From: Streptomyces noursei
GTDB taxonomy: Bacteria; Actinomycetota; Actinomycetes; Streptomycetales; Streptomycetaceae
DNA: 64,000 nucleotides
Direction: 5' to 3'
Assembly (NCBI RefSeq): GCF_001646665.1
Contig: NZ_LWBU01000081.1
Span: 111,362 to 175,361, forward strand
Every line of letters starts with the position of its first letter. The first letter of the stretch is position 1. The notes under the pieces were generated by a model that worked only from the letters and a program-made list of their open reading frames with translations, was not told the origin of the DNA and did no database searches. Shown in pieces: positions 25,787 to 35,876 of the stretch. The position numbers were made by a program, and so were the translations under genes.

Positions 25787-27253
25787 TCACGGCGTGCGCG
25801 CTCCGTGGCGCTCGGCCGTGCGGGGGGCGGGGACCCGGGTCCGGTCGGGGCGAGCCCTCGCGGACCGGCGTACCAGGACCGTCCCGGCGGCGCCCGCGAC
25901 GGCCGCCAGGGCGAAGCCGTACCACGGGGTGGCGCCTGAGGGGGCCGTCTCGTACACGAGGGCGGCGGACAGGACGGCCAGCACCCGGCCGGCGCGGCCG
26001 TCCCACGCGGTCGCGGCCACCACGGTGGTGCCCCACAGCAGGTACCAGGGCTGGACCATCGGCGAGAGGACCACCAGGGCGACGAGGGCGAGGCCCAGGG
26101 CGTGGACCGGGGACGGGCGGCCGCGGGCCGAGCGCCACGCCAGGTACGCGATGACGGCGAGCGCCGCCGCGAGGCCGAGGCGCTGGACGGCCGTCTTGAC
26201 CGGATCCGGGTCGGTGCCCAGCAGCGCGTGCAGCAGCTCGCCGAGGAGGAGGCCCAGGTCGCTGGTGACCGACAGGGCGGTGTGGATCGTCCCGGCGACG
26301 CTCTGCGTGCGCAGCCAGCCGAACCCGGTGCCGGCCAGCAGCGTCGCACCGGCCGCGACCGCCCCCGCGACCAGCCCCGGCCCGACCAGCCCCTTCACCA
26401 CCCGGTGGCCGGCCGGGCGGCCGGCGGCGGCGCGGCCGACGATCACGCCGATGAAGAGGAGCGCCACGGCGGCCGGGGACTTCACCATCATCGCGAGCCC
26501 CACGAGCGCGCTGCCCGCCATCCAGCGGCCGCGCCGGGCGAGGACCACGCCCGCCAGCATGAAGGCGATCATCAGCCCGTCGTTGTGCATGCCGCCGACC
26601 ACGTGCATGAGCAGCAGCGGGTTGAGCGCACCGAGCCAGAGGGCACCGCGCTCGCCGTCCTCGCCGCGGTCGCGTACCAGTCGGCGCAGCGCCCAGACGA
26701 TCAGGGCCAGGGCCGCCACGGCGATCAGCCGCATGCCGAGCACGGCGGGCACGATCGACCCGCCGGTGGCCAGGGTCACCGCCTGCGCCAGCACCAGGAA
26801 GACCGGGCCGTACGGGGCGGGCGTGTCCGTCCAGTGCCCGCCGACGCTCGCGGCGGCGTCCCCGCCGACGCCGCCCGGATCGAGCACGGACGGCCCGGCG
26901 CCGTAGACGTCGTGGCCCTCCAGGACCATCGCGCCCTGGGCGATGTAGCTGTACACGTCGGCGCTGAAGAGGGGCGGGGCGAGGAGCATCGGCGCCGCCC
27001 ACCAGCCGAGCGTCACCAGGGTGTGGCGCACGGACGACCCGGCCCGGCCGTAGCCCCACCAGGCGACCACGAGGAGGGTCAGGCCGAGGTACGCCAGGAC
27101 GGTGGCCGCCACCGTGACCCCCGGCCCGTGGGGCACCCAGATGCCCCACGGGTCGCGGGTCGGCAGTGTCCCGGCGGCCCAGCCGCCCGCGGCTGTCGCG
27201 ACCGACCCGGCCGCGCCCAGCCGGCGGTACCCGACAGCGCTCATTGCCCACAT
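25787..27253 (-). CDS. MptB-like alpha-1,6-mannosyltransferase (GT-C, integral membrane)
   Basis: 488 residues with about eleven membrane helices. PPLFSADVYSYIAQG in the first large loop carries the conserved Asp of polyprenol-phosphate-mannose-dependent GT-C enzymes, and LNPLLLMHVVGGMHNDG is the second family hallmark. In mycobacteria MptB builds lipomannan cores; in Streptomyces the product is unknown. ATG at 27253; an ATG three codons later is equally possible. It is convergent with the D-aminoacylase gene. Confidence 0.85.
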   Translation of the reverse strand: MWAMSAVGYRRLGAAGSVATAAGGWAAGTLPTRDPWGIWVPHGPGVTVAATVLAYLGLTLLVVAWWGYGRAGSSVRHTLVTLGWWAAPMLLAPPLFSADVYSYIAQGAMVLEGHDVYGAGPSVLDPGGVGGDAAASVGGHWTDTPAPYGPVFLVLAQAVTLATGGSIVPAVLGMRLIAVAALALIVWALRRLVRDRGEDGERGALWLGALNPLLLMHVVGGMHNDGLMIAFMLAGVVLARRGRWMAGSALVGLAMMVKSPAAVALLFIGVIVGRAAAGRPAGHRVVKGLVGPGLVAGAVAAGATLLAGTGFGWLRTQSVAGTIHTALSVTSDLGLLLGELLHALLGTDPDPVKTAVQRLGLAAALAVIAYLAWRSARGRPSPVHALGLALVALVVLSPMVQPWYLLWGTTVVAATAWDGRAGRVLAVLSAALVYETAPSGATPWYGFALAAVAGAAGTVLVRRSARARPDRTRVPAPRTAERHGARTP

Positions 27254-27304
27254 GACCCGCCAACCTATCGGGCGGGTCCGGGCCGCTCGGCTACGGCCGC
27301 CCTG

Positions 27305-28141
27305 CTACGGCTTGGGCAGGGTGCACCCGGGCCGCCCGAGGTCGATCTTGTTGCCGGTGCCGACGCAGGCGACGATGCCGTACGTCTGCTGGCCGTAGTT
27401 GATGCCGGGGCGGACCGTCACGGTGCCGTTCTGGTCGACCTCGCACGGGTTGTTCATCGTGCAGCGCTGACCGTCCTCATTGCCGGTGTTGTTGACCGCG
27501 ACGACCTTGCCGGTGGCGCTGTCGACGACGGGTGACCCGGACGTGCCGCCGATGGTGTCGCAGGCGGCGGTGTAGCGGACGGAGTCCTTCATGGTCCAGC
27601 CGGCTTCCTTGAGGCGGTACGCGAAGCCGTCGATCGAGCAGCTGTAGATCCGCTTCCAGTAGCCGGAGACCACCTTGATGGCCGTGCCCTGGGCGGGACG
27701 GGTCGCGTCCAGCTCCAGCGCCTTGATGGAGTGGCGCGCCTGTATCTGGGCGTACGTGCTGGTCAGCTCGTACAGGGACACGTCGGTGTCGGTCATGGTC
27801 GCGTACGCGATCTTGGATGCGCGGAGGGTGGCGACCTTGCTGCCGGCGGAGTTCAGCAGGCCGAAGGTGCGGGTGGAGGGCTTGTCGACGACGACCGTGC
27901 CGGGTCCGGGCATGCCGCTCTCCAGGCAGTGCCCGTTGGACAGCACGAGCGCGGGGTCGGTCGGCTGGGAGCCGGGCAGGCGGACGAGGGAGCCGGAGCA
28001 GTTGCTGAGCGCGACGGTGCCGGCGAAGTCGACGGCCTTGGTGGTGGGGGCGGTGGGGGTGGTCGGGGCTGCCGCGGCGGTGGTGGCTCCGGTGCCCAGG
28101 AGCACCAGGGCGAGCAGCGTGCCGACGAGAGGCTTGCGCAT
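27305..28141 (-). CDS. Secreted trypsin-like (V8/S1-type) serine protease
   Basis: 278 residues. Signal peptide to about residue 25 (TGATTAAAA). The catalytic triad is visible as His in SNGHCLE, Asp in TDTDVSLYE and Ser in GGTSGSPVVD. Four to six Cys (including CSGSL and CTMNNPCEV) suggest disulphides. No autotransported or propeptide region is apparent. The ATG at 28141 is preceded by an AGAGGGG site; an upstream ATG at 28180 would give a 13-residue longer leader without a better site. Confidence 0.87.
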   Translation of the reverse strand: MRKPLVGTLLALVLLGTGATTAAAAPTTPTAPTTKAVDFAGTVALSNCSGSLVRLPGSQPTDPALVLSNGHCLESGMPGPGTVVVDKPSTRTFGLLNSAGSKVATLRASKIAYATMTDTDVSLYELTSTYAQIQARHSIKALELDATRPAQGTAIKVVSGYWKRIYSCSIDGFAYRLKEAGWTMKDSVRYTAACDTIGGTSGSPVVDSATGKVVAVNNTGNEDGQRCTMNNPCEVDQNGTVTVRPGINYGQQTYGIVACVGTGNKIDLGRPGCTLPKP

Positions 28142-28520
28142 GTGGGGGGTCCCCTCTGGCGGTGACTTTGTCATGCGCATTGTGAGGGGTGGGGCGTGGG
28201 TGGGAGGAGAGCCTTTTCGGCCGTGCGGTGCGGGGCGGTGCGTGCGGTGCGGTGCGGTGCCTGCCGGTGGGTGTGGGGTGCGGCCCCTCCGGGCTCACCT
28301 CCTCGAGGCCGGCTGGGTCTCGGCGATGGGGAGCCCTCCCGACGCCGCCGGCCTCTGCGGGGGCGGCCCTGCACGGCCGCACCCCGGTCGTACGCCGGGT
28401 GCGGGCCGGTGGTTCTTGCAGGACGGGGACGAGGGGGTGTGCAGGGTCGCCCCCACGCCCCCCGGGTCTACGCCCGCAGGGGCCCCGACCCGGGCCCGCC
28501 GGCCGCACCGCGGCGCGGCG
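28142..28520. other. 379-nt gap with GGTGC tandem repeats, no gene seen
   Basis: Lies upstream of the protease gene and downstream of the SDR gene. The stretch 28221-28263 is a run of GGTGC/GTGCG units. I found no open frame with convincing composition on either strand. The promoter of the protease gene must lie near 28150-28200 but I cannot place its hexamers. Confidence 0.6.
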
Positions 28521-29299
28521 TCAGCCCTCTTCGACGACCCGGGTGAAGCCGGTGTTCACCGCCAGGAGGCCGCCGTCCACGCGGAGGGTGGTGCCGGTGA
28601 TCCAGGAGGCGTCCGCGGAGGACAGGAAGGCCACCGCCGCCGCGACGTCCTCCGGTTCACCCACCCGGCCCAGCGGGTACACCCGGTCCGCCAGCACCTC
28701 CAGCTCCCGCTCCCGGCCCTTCCAGCCGCGGGTGCGGATTGTGCCGGGGTTGACCTGGTTCACCCGGACGCCGCGCGGGGCGGCCTCGGCCGCGAGGGTG
28801 CGGGTGAGCGAGGTGAGCCCGCCCTTGGCGGCGCTGTACGCGTGGCCGCCGAAGGCCTGCTCGGCGTTGACCGACCCGATGTTGACGACCGCCCCGCGCC
28901 CGGACGCCGCCAGGCGCCCGAGCGCCGCCCGCGCGCACCGCAGCGCGCCGAGCAGCGTCACGTCCAGGGACGTCTGCCAGACCTCGTCCGCCTCGTCCTC
29001 GAAGCGGGGCGCGTCCGGGACGCGCGCGAAGGCGTTGTTGACGAGCACGTCCAGGCGGCCGAACGCCTCCGCGGCGTACGCCACCGCCGTCTCGACCGCC
29101 GCGCGGTCGGCCACGTCGCACCCGTACGCCACCGCGCCGGGATCGTCCCGGCGACCGCGCGGGCGGGCTCCTCGTCGAGGTCCACCACCAGCACCCGGGC
29201 CCCCTCGGCGCCGAACCGGCGCGCGGTGGCCTCGCCGATCCCGCGCGCGGCCCCGGTGACCAGTACGCCGTACCCGTCGAAACGCCCCTGAGCGGCCAT
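28521..29299 (-). pseudogene. Short-chain dehydrogenase/reductase with an internal frameshift
   Basis: The N-terminal part, starting at the ATG at 29299, has the Rossmann motif VTGAARGIGEATARR and the acidic cofactor position LVVDLDEE. After residue about 54 (AGTIP) the frame is lost. In the next frame the protein continues perfectly with AVAYGCDVADRA, the NNA motif, catalytic Ser, Tyr and Lys (HAYSAAKGG) and a full C-terminus to 28521. Inserting one base in the GGG run at 29139-29141 (CCC on the coding strand) restores one 259-residue protein. This is either a real 1-nt deletion or a base-calling error in a homopolymer. The oxidoreductase substrate is unknown. Confidence 0.85.
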
Positions 29300-29419
29300 C
29301 CGCCGATGATGCCCGCACCGGCGCGCGGCGATCAAGGGTGCCCCGCGCCGGGGGCCGCGCGGGGGCGAAGTGGCACAAAACACGAGGCGCCCCACCCGCC
29401 ACCGCCGTAAGCTCGCGAC

Positions 29420-30631
29420 ATGCAGGTGATCCAGTCCACGAAGCTCGCCAACGTCTGTTACGAAATCCGCGGCCCGGTGCTCGAGGAGGCGATGCGGCTG
29501 GAGGCTGCCGGTCACCGGATCCTGAAGCTGAACACCGGCAACCCCGCCGCCTTCGGCTTCGAGTGCCCGCCCGCGATCCTCGAGGACATGCTCCGCAACC
29601 TCGGCGAGTCGCACGGCTACGGCGACGCCAAGGGTCTGCTGTCGGCCCGCAGGGCGGTGATGAGCCACTACGAGACCAAGGGCATCCCGCTCTCGGTCGA
29701 GGACATCTACCTCGGCAACGGCGTCTCCGAGCTGATCCAGATGGCGATGCAGGCACTGCTCGACGACGGCGACGAGGTCCTCGTACCGGCCCCCGACTAT
29801 CCGCTGTGGACGGCGTCGGTGTCCCTGGCGGGCGGCACGGCGGTGCACTACCGCTGCGACGAGCAGGCCGACTGGATGCCGGACCTCGCCGACATCGAGC
29901 GGCGGATCACCGACCGGACGAAGGCCATCGTCATCATCAACCCGAACAATCCGACGGGTGCGGTGTACGACGACGAGATGCTGCGGGGCCTCACCGAGAT
30001 CGCCCGGCGGCACAACCTGGTCGTCTGCTCCGACGAGATCTACGACAAGATCCTGTACGACGGGGCCACGCACACCCCGACCGCCGCGATCGCTCCCGAC
30101 CTGCTGGTGCTGACCTTCAACGGCATGTCGAAGAACTACCGGGTGGCCGGCTACCGCAGCGGCTGGCTGGCGGTCTGCGGGCCGAAGGCCCACGCCTCCT
30201 CGTACATCGAGGGGCTGACGATCCTCGCCAACATGCGCCTGTGCGCCAACATGCCCGCGCAGCACGCGATCGCCGCCGCGCTCCAGGGCCGGCAGTCGAT
30301 CGAGGCCCTGGTGCAGCCGGGCGGCCGGCTGCTGGAGCAGCGGGACGTGGCGTACGAGCTGCTGGTGCAGATCCCGGGCGTGACGTGCGTGAAGCCCAAG
30401 GGCGCGCTGTACCTGTTCCCGCGGCTGGACCCGGACGTCTACAAGATCAAGGACGACCGGCAGATGGTGCTGGACCTGCTGCGGGCCGAGAAGATCATGG
30501 TGGTGCACGGGACGGGCTTCAACTGGCACGAGCCGGACCACTTCCGGATCGTCACGCTGCCCAACGCCGCCGACCTTGCGGACGCGGTGACCCGGATCGG
30601 CAACTTCCTGGACGGTTACGGGCAGCACTGA
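29420..30631 (+). CDS. alaA: AlaA-type alanine/glutamate aminotransferase
   Basis: 403 residues, class I/II PLP aminotransferase. The whole protein tracks E. coli AlaA closely: KLANVCYEIRGPVL at the N-terminus, NPNNPTGAVY, SDEIYDKILYDG, the PLP Lys in FNGMSKNYRVAGYR and a C-terminal Arg in HFRIVTLP. It interconverts alanine and pyruvate with glutamate and 2-oxoglutarate in the cytoplasm. ATG at 29420, divergent from the frameshifted SDR gene, with 120 nt between them. Confidence 0.93.
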   Translation: MQVIQSTKLANVCYEIRGPVLEEAMRLEAAGHRILKLNTGNPAAFGFECPPAILEDMLRNLGESHGYGDAKGLLSARRAVMSHYETKGIPLSVEDIYLGNGVSELIQMAMQALLDDGDEVLVPAPDYPLWTASVSLAGGTAVHYRCDEQADWMPDLADIERRITDRTKAIVIINPNNPTGAVYDDEMLRGLTEIARRHNLVVCSDEIYDKILYDGATHTPTAAIAPDLLVLTFNGMSKNYRVAGYRSGWLAVCGPKAHASSYIEGLTILANMRLCANMPAQHAIAAALQGRQSIEALVQPGGRLLEQRDVAYELLVQIPGVTCVKPKGALYLFPRLDPDVYKIKDDRQMVLDLLRAEKIMVVHGTGFNWHEPDHFRIVTLPNAADLADAVTRIGNFLDGYGQH

Positions 30632-30651
30632 CCCCGGCGCATGGAGTCAAC

Positions 30652-30680
30652 TCAACTTTAGACACGATCCAAGGTAGGAT
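30652..30680 (+). promoter_or_regulatory. Candidate housekeeping promoter
   Basis: TAGGAT at 30675-30680 is a good -10 hexamer, with TCAACT at 30652-30657 at 17-nt spacing as a weak -35. A GCAGGAGG ribosome-binding site follows before the ATG at 30714. Confidence 0.45.
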
Positions 30681-30713
30681 GGTCTCCTGTCATCGAGCAG
30701 GAGGCTGTCCACC

Positions 30714-31106
30714 ATGTACGAACCGATCCGCACCAAGTCGGTCCACCGGACGGCCGACGACGCCCAGGACCGCATCCCCCACCGCTCGCGCGAGGAGGAG
30801 CTGGACATCCAGCTCGCCGGACACCTCGCCGCCCTGCTCGCCGTGACCGACGAACTGGGCGACACGACCGCGGCGGAGCACATCGCCCAGCAGGTCGCCC
30901 GGCTCCGCGGAGCCCCGCCTGCCCGGCACGCGGGCCTCACCGGCGCCGATCCGGTCACCCTGCACCGCCGCGCCCACGCCCTGGCCGGCCGCGCCCTGGT
31001 CGTCGCCGCCTCCCGGGCCGACACGGCCGCCGCGATCCTCGCCGCCGAGCGCATGGACGCGCACACCGCCGCCCTGGACGAACTCCGTCCGGTCGGCGCC
31101 CTCTGA
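30714..31106 (+). CDS. Small alpha-helical conserved-looking protein, function unknown
   Basis: 130 residues with no signal peptide or membrane segment. Mostly helical: an EEELDIQLAGHLAALLAVTDEL helix-rich region, then Ala-rich helices (HALAGRALVVAASRADTAAAILAAER). No Cys and no known catalytic motif. The strong ribosome-binding site and an upstream -10-like hexamer indicate a real, probably well expressed, gene. It ends just before a perfect hairpin. I do not recognise the family. Confidence 0.7.
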   Translation: MYEPIRTKSVHRTADDAQDRIPHRSREEELDIQLAGHLAALLAVTDELGDTTAAEHIAQQVARLRGAPPARHAGLTGADPVTLHRRAHALAGRALVVAASRADTAAAILAAERMDAHTAALDELRPVGAL

Positions 31107-31110
31107 CGGC

Positions 31111-31143
31111 CCCGGTCCGCGCCCGGGGAGGGCGCGGACCGGG
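31111..31143. terminator. Perfect bidirectional hairpin
   Basis: A 13-bp perfect stem (CCCGGTCCGCGCC / GGCGCGGACCGGG) with a 7-nt loop begins 4 nt after the stop of the 130-residue gene and can also serve the convergent beta-propeller gene. Confidence 0.75.
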
Positions 31144-31164
31144 TTGCCACTCACGTACGCCGGA

Positions 31165-32913
31165 TCAGCGGCGCACCAGCACGGTCGCCTCGGCGGTCGA
31201 CGCCGCGTGGACGTCGTCCCCCGCGTAGCCGACGGTGTACGTCACCGAGCCCCGCACCCGCGGCAGGTCGTTGATCCTGAACGTGCCGTCGGCCGCGACC
31301 GCCACCGAGGTGAGCGTGCCCGTGCCGAGCCGGTCGGCGCGCTGCACGGCGAGCGTGATCCCCGCCGGCAGCGCGGGTCCCTGGGCGGTGAACCTGCCGG
31401 TGATCTCCAGGCCCGCGCTCTTGGACGCCTCGGCGGGGGCGGTGAGCGTGATCGCGCTCGGCGCCTTGGCCACGGACACGGTCAGGCTGACGTCCTCGGC
31501 CGGGCGGTGGGTGAGGTCGCCGAGGAAGGACAGCGTGTACGTCGACTCCCCCACCCGCGAGGGCACGTCCAGCACGGTGAACGTGCCGTCCGCGGCCACC
31601 TCGGCTGCGGCGAGCTTGCGCGTGCCGTCGGCGTCGGTGCGGACGGCCGTGACCCGGACCGGCTCGGCGGGCGCCGGTCCGTCCAGCTCCAGGCGGCCCC
31701 GGATGCCGACCGGTTCGCCGATCACGGCCTGGGCCGGGGTGGAGGTCAGTCCGCCGGTGAAGCGGGAGTCGTACTGGGCGGCGGGCGGCTGGATGATGTG
31801 CAGCCAGAAGGCGTTGCCCGCCGTGTTGGTGGTGAGCGCGAACAGCCGGGAGCCGTCCGCGGACCACTCCATGCCGCGCGGGACGATCCTGCTGCCGTCG
31901 AGCTCGCCCTCGTAGGCGAACTCCAGCGCGGTGGTGCCGTTCGCCGGGTCGGCCGGCTGGATCAGCAGGTCGGGCGTGGAGCCGCCGGCCGAGGCGCCGC
32001 GGGCGATGTACTTGCCGTCGCCGCTGAAGGCGACCCCGGAGGCGACCGCTCCGGCGGGCAGCGGCTGGTACGGGGTCGTGGCGTCGGACAGGTCGCCGGC
32101 GTTCAGCAGCCGGGTGCCGTAGGCGGCGTCCGCGACCGCGAGGTGCTTGCCGTCCGCGCTGACCGCGAGGTCCTTCAGCTCCAGGCCGCCCTTGCCCGTG
32201 GCGTCCGCGAAGCGGCGCGCGTCGCCGCGCACGGGCGTGTCCCCGCTGGTGTCGAAGGACGTCAGCGCCGGGTCGGTGGCCTTCTCGTTCTTGACCTGGC
32301 CCATGAACAGACGGTTCCCGGCGCCCGGGCCGGCCTCCAGCAGCATCCGGCCGGTGACGTTCCAGTCGGTGACGCTCTGGACGCCGTTGTTGACGTAGTC
32401 GAGTCCGTGGACGGCGTACGCGCACTCGCTGTCGTACTGGGCGTTCCCCCTGGTGTGCCACTGCTTGCCGCCCGAGAAGGCGAGTTCCCGCCCGCACGTG
32501 TCGCTGTACGCCGGGGTCCGCTTGGCCGGCTGGAGCGTGGTGGTGTCGTAGGCGGTGATCGCGTCCCGCTCACCGGCGTACAGGGTCGCGCCGTCGGCGC
32601 TCAGCGCGAGTCCGGTGACCGGGCCGGTGCCCGTCAGGGTCGCGACCCGCTGGCCCTCGAAGTTGTAGACGAGGACGGTGCCCTTGTCGTTGTAGTAGTA
32701 GGACCTCTTGTCCGCGATGTACACGCGTTCGTGCGCGCTGTCGACGGCCAGCGCGGAGTACGAGGCGATCGGCAGCTTCGCGACGACCTCGCTCGCCTCG
32801 GCGGCGTACGCGGCGGGTGCGGCGGCCGCGACCAGGCCGGTCGCGCCGAGCGTGAGAGAGAGGGCGACGAGCGTGGACGTGATGCGTCGCCGGGAACGTA
32901 CGGATGTACTCAA
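31165..32913 (-). CDS. Secreted beta-propeller protein with two C-terminal Ig-like domains
   Basis: 582 residues. Signal peptide (basic RSRRR, hydrophobic core, AAYA cleavage), then a YVTN/WD-type beta-propeller (about 40-385) with repeated LAVSADG/VAFSGDG blades, and two tandem Ig-like beta-sandwich domains (about 395-580), each ending in a YTLSFLGDLTHRPA or YTVGYAGDDVHAAS block typical of Ig-like repeat domains in Streptomyces secreted proteins. Probably a wall-associated adhesion or scaffold protein. No in-frame ATG/GTG fits, so I take the TTG at 32913 with a GGGGGG stretch upstream. Start is moderately certain. Confidence 0.78.
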   Translation of the reverse strand: MSTSVRSRRRITSTLVALSLTLGATGLVAAAAPAAYAAEASEVVAKLPIASYSALAVDSAHERVYIADKRSYYYNDKGTVLVYNFEGQRVATLTGTGPVTGLALSADGATLYAGERDAITAYDTTTLQPAKRTPAYSDTCGRELAFSGGKQWHTRGNAQYDSECAYAVHGLDYVNNGVQSVTDWNVTGRMLLEAGPGAGNRLFMGQVKNEKATDPALTSFDTSGDTPVRGDARRFADATGKGGLELKDLAVSADGKHLAVADAAYGTRLLNAGDLSDATTPYQPLPAGAVASGVAFSGDGKYIARGASAGGSTPDLLIQPADPANGTTALEFAYEGELDGSRIVPRGMEWSADGSRLFALTTNTAGNAFWLHIIQPPAAQYDSRFTGGLTSTPAQAVIGEPVGIRGRLELDGPAPAEPVRVTAVRTDADGTRKLAAAEVAADGTFTVLDVPSRVGESTYTLSFLGDLTHRPAEDVSLTVSVAKAPSAITLTAPAEASKSAGLEITGRFTAQGPALPAGITLAVQRADRLGTGTLTSVAVAADGTFRINDLPRVRGSVTYTVGYAGDDVHAASTAEATVLVRR

Positions 32914-33030
32914 CTGGGCCCCCCACAGGCATGCTTGGCCCCCTCCGTGAAGAGAGGGACGCGTGGGGGAAATGTAACTGCCGTGCACACCTTGTGCACA
33001 CGGGTTCGAAAAAGTGGTGCGGGCGAAGTT

Positions 33031-33064
33031 CGGCCCCCGGAGCCTGAGGGGGCTCCGGGGGCCG
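33031..33064 (-). terminator. Strong hairpin downstream of pckA
   Basis: A perfect 14-bp stem (CGGCCCCCGGAGCC / GGCTCCGGGGGCCG) with a 6-nt loop lies about 80 nt past the pckA stop, in the 232-nt gap before the beta-propeller gene. Confidence 0.75.
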
Positions 33065-33145
33065 ATCGGATCGTGGCGGACCGTCGTGACCCCACTGGTC
33101 AGGGCGGTTGTCGGGGCAGCCCGCCACGAGTCATGGGGCGGGGAC

Positions 33146-34972
33146 TCAGCCCAGGCGGGCGACCAGGGAGCGGTACTCGTCCCACAGTTCCTTGGGCGTG
33201 TGGTCGCCGAAGGTGTTGAGGTGCTCGGGGACCAGGGCGGCCTCCTCGCGCCAGACCTCGTTGTCGACCTTCAGCAGGAAGTCGAGGTCCTCCTCCGGCA
33301 GGTCGAGCCCGTCGGTGTCGAGGGCCTCGCGCGTCGGCAGGACGCCGATCGGCGTCTCGACGCCCTCCGCCTTGCCGTCCAGGCGCTCGACGATCCACTT
33401 CAGCACGCGGCCGTTCTCGCCGAAGCCGGGCCAGACGAACTTCCCGGCGTCGTTCTTGCGGAACCAGTTGACGTAGTAGATCTTCGGCAGCTTGGCCTGG
33501 TCGGGGGCGTTCTTGCCGACCTTGATCCAGTGGGCCATGTAGTCGCCCATGTTGTAGCCGCAGAACGGCAGCATGGCGAACGGGTCGCGGCGCAGCTCGC
33601 CGACCTTGCCCTCGGCGGCGGCGGTCTTCTCGCTCGCCACGTTGGCGCCGAGGAACACGCCGTGCTGCCAGTCGAAGGACTCGGTGACCAGCGGGACGGC
33701 GGTCGCGCGGCGGCCGCCGAAGAGGATCGCCGAGATCGGCACGCCCTTGGGGTCCTCCCACTCGGGCGCGATGATCGGGCACTGCGAGGCGGGCACGGTG
33801 AAGCGGGCGTTGGGGTGGGCGGCCGGGGTGCCGGACTGCGGCGTCCAGTCGTTGCCCTTCCAGTCCGTGAGGTGCGCGGGCGCCTCCTCGGTCATGCCCT
33901 CCCACCACACGTCGCCGTCGTCGGTGAGCGCGACGTTGGTGAAGACCGCGTTGCCCCACAGGGTCTTCATGGCGTTGGCGTTGGTGTGCTCGCCGGTGCC
34001 GGGGGCGACGCCGAAGAACCCGGCCTCGGGGTTGATCGCGTAGAGCCGGCCGTCCTCGCCGAACCGCATCCACGCAATGTCGTCACCGATCGTCTCGACG
34101 GTCCAGCCGGAGATCGTGGGCTCCAGCATCGCGAGGTTCGTCTTGCCGCACGCGGACGGGAAGGCGGCGGCGACGTACTTCGACTCGCCCTGCGGCGGGG
34201 TGAGCTTGAGGATGAGCATGTGCTCGGCGAGCCAGCCCTCGTCGCGGGCCATGACGGACGCGATGCGCAGGGCGTAGCACTTCTTGCCGAGGAGGGCGTT
34301 GCCGCCGTAGCCGGAGCCGTACGACCAGATCTCGCGCGTCTCGGGGAAGTGCGAGATGTACTTGGTGGAGTTGCAGGGCCACGGCACGTCCTGCTCGCCC
34401 TCGGCCAGCGGGGCGCCCAGGGTGTGGACGGCGCGGACGAAGAACCCGTCCTCGCCCAGCTCGTCGAGGACCGGCCGGCCCATGCGGGTCATGGTGCGCA
34501 TGGAGACCGCGACGTACGCGGAGTCGGTGATCTCGACGCCGATGGCGGACAGCGGCGAGCCGACCGGGCCCATGCAGAAGGGCACGACGTACATCGTGCG
34601 GCCCTTCATGGAGCCGCGGAAGATGCCCTTCTCGCCGGCGAAGATCTCCTTCATCTCCGCCGGGGCCTTCCAGTGGTTGGTCGGGCCCGCGTCCTCCTCC
34701 TTCTCGGAGCAGATGAAGGTGCGGTCCTCCACACGCGCGACGTCGGTCGGGTCGGACGCGGCGTAGTACGAGTTCGGACGCTTGATCGCGTCCAGCTTGC
34801 GGAACGTGCCCTTGGCGACGAGCTCCTCGCACAGGCGCTCGTACTCGGCCTCTGAACCGTCGCACCAGACCACGTTGTCCGGCTGCGTGATGCTGGCGAT
34901 CTCGTCGACCCAGGAGATCAGCCCCTGGTGGTTGGTGGGGACGGTGGTGGGAGCCGCATTACCGCGCGCCAC
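33146..34972 (-). CDS. pckA: Phosphoenolpyruvate carboxykinase, GTP-dependent
   Basis: 608 residues. The GTP-type P-loop is [13 protein letters not shown] with its reactive Cys, the metal-binding Asp pair lies in IGDDIAWM, and [11 protein letters not shown] and RRATAVPLV are conserved family stretches. It makes PEP from oxaloacetate in gluconeogenesis. The GTG at 34972 is chosen because AAGGAG lies 6 nt upstream; the frame extends further back without a matching site. The 206-nt upstream region is shared with the divergent hemolysin III gene. Confidence 0.95.
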   Translation of the reverse strand: MARGNAAPTTVPTNHQGLISWVDEIASITQPDNVVWCDGSEAEYERLCEELVAKGTFRKLDAIKRPNSYYAASDPTDVARVEDRTFICSEKEEDAGPTNHWKAPAEMKEIFAGEKGIFRGSMKGRTMYVVPFCMGPVGSPLSAIGVEITDSAYVAVSMRTMTRMGRPVLDELGEDGFFVRAVHTLGAPLAEGEQDVPWPCNSTKYISHFPETREIWSYGSGYGGNALLGKKCYALRIASVMARDEGWLAEHMLILKLTPPQGESKYVAAAFPSACGKTNLAMLEPTISGWTVETIGDDIAWMRFGEDGRLYAINPEAGFFGVAPGTGEHTNANAMKTLWGNAVFTNVALTDDGDVWWEGMTEEAPAHLTDWKGNDWTPQSGTPAAHPNARFTVPASQCPIIAPEWEDPKGVPISAILFGGRRATAVPLVTESFDWQHGVFLGANVASEKTAAAEGKVGELRRDPFAMLPFCGYNMGDYMAHWIKVGKNAPDQAKLPKIYYVNWFRKNDAGKFVWPGFGENGRVLKWIVERLDGKAEGVETPIGVLPTREALDTDGLDLPEEDLDFLLKVDNEVWREEAALVPEHLNTFGDHTPKELWDEYRSLVARLG

Positions 34973-35178
34973 GATTGCTCCTTGTCGAGGGGTTTTGGGT
35001 TGTCTGCCCCGTGGGGGCTGCGACCCGGATGCTTCGTTGCATGGACCTCTGGCGCTCATCCGGTGCCGACCGCACTCATCTGATCATCCGTGTCTTGTGC
35101 GCATATGTCCAGAGGGCCTCTCACGTGAGCATGGCCACTCGTCACCGTCACCCACGGTGGCGTCGGTAGCATTCCGCC

Positions 35179-35856
35179 ATGACTGCAGCGCGGCCCGAAG
35201 TGACCGAGATAGAGCCTCCGCCGGTGAAACCGAGGCTGCGCGGGTGGCTGCACGCGGGCATGTTCCCCGCCGCCCTGGTCGCCGGTGCCGTCCTCACGGC
35301 GCAGGCCGACTCGGCCCGTGCCCGGATCGCGTGCGGGGTCTACGCCCTCACCGCCTGCCTGCTCTTCGGTGTGAGCGCCCTCTACCACCGGGGCGACTGG
35401 GGCCCGCGAGCCACGGCCGTCCTGCGCCGCCTCGACCACGCCAATATCTTTCTCATCATCGCGGGCACCTATACCCCGCTGACGCTGCTCCTGCTCCCCG
35501 ACTCCACCGGGCGGGTGCTCCTGTGGGCGGTCTGGGCGGCCGCGGTGGCGGGCATCGCGTTCCGGGTGTTCTGGGTCGGCGCCCCGCGCTGGCTCTACAC
35601 CCCGTGCTACATCGCCATGGGCTGGGCGGCCGTCTTCTTCCTGCCCGACTTCCTGCGCACCGGGGGCGTCGCGGTGCTCGTCCTGGTGGTCACCGGCGGG
35701 CTGCTCTACAGCCTGGGCGGCGTGGTCTACGGCATGAAGCGCCCCAACCCGTCACCGGCGTGGTTCGGCTTCCACGAGGTCTTCCACTCCCTCACGGTCG
35801 CCGCGTTCGCCGCCCACTACGTGGGCATCTCCCTCGTCGCCCAGCAGCACGCGTGA
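35179..35856 (+). CDS. Hemolysin III family (PAQR) membrane protein
   Basis: 225 residues with seven membrane helices. The zinc site of the PAQR/YqfA family is visible: SALYHRG (SxxxH), the Asp in LDHANIF and FHEVFHSL (HxxxH). These proteins are thought to act in membrane-lipid homeostasis rather than as toxins. TAGCAT at 35167-35172 ends only 6 nt before the ATG, suggesting a leaderless transcript. Ends before a strong hairpin. Confidence 0.9.
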   Translation: MTAARPEVTEIEPPPVKPRLRGWLHAGMFPAALVAGAVLTAQADSARARIACGVYALTACLLFGVSALYHRGDWGPRATAVLRRLDHANIFLIIAGTYTPLTLLLLPDSTGRVLLWAVWAAAVAGIAFRVFWVGAPRWLYTPCYIAMGWAAVFFLPDFLRTGGVAVLVLVVTGGLLYSLGGVVYGMKRPNPSPAWFGFHEVFHSLTVAAFAAHYVGISLVAQQHA

Positions 35857-35876
35857 GCCGGCCGGCCTGAGGACAC

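Noticed and set aside
28171..28374. Small minus-strand ORF of 67 codons in the 379-nt gap
   Set aside because: Arg/Gly/Pro-rich with GTGCG repeats, no ribosome-binding site and no motif.
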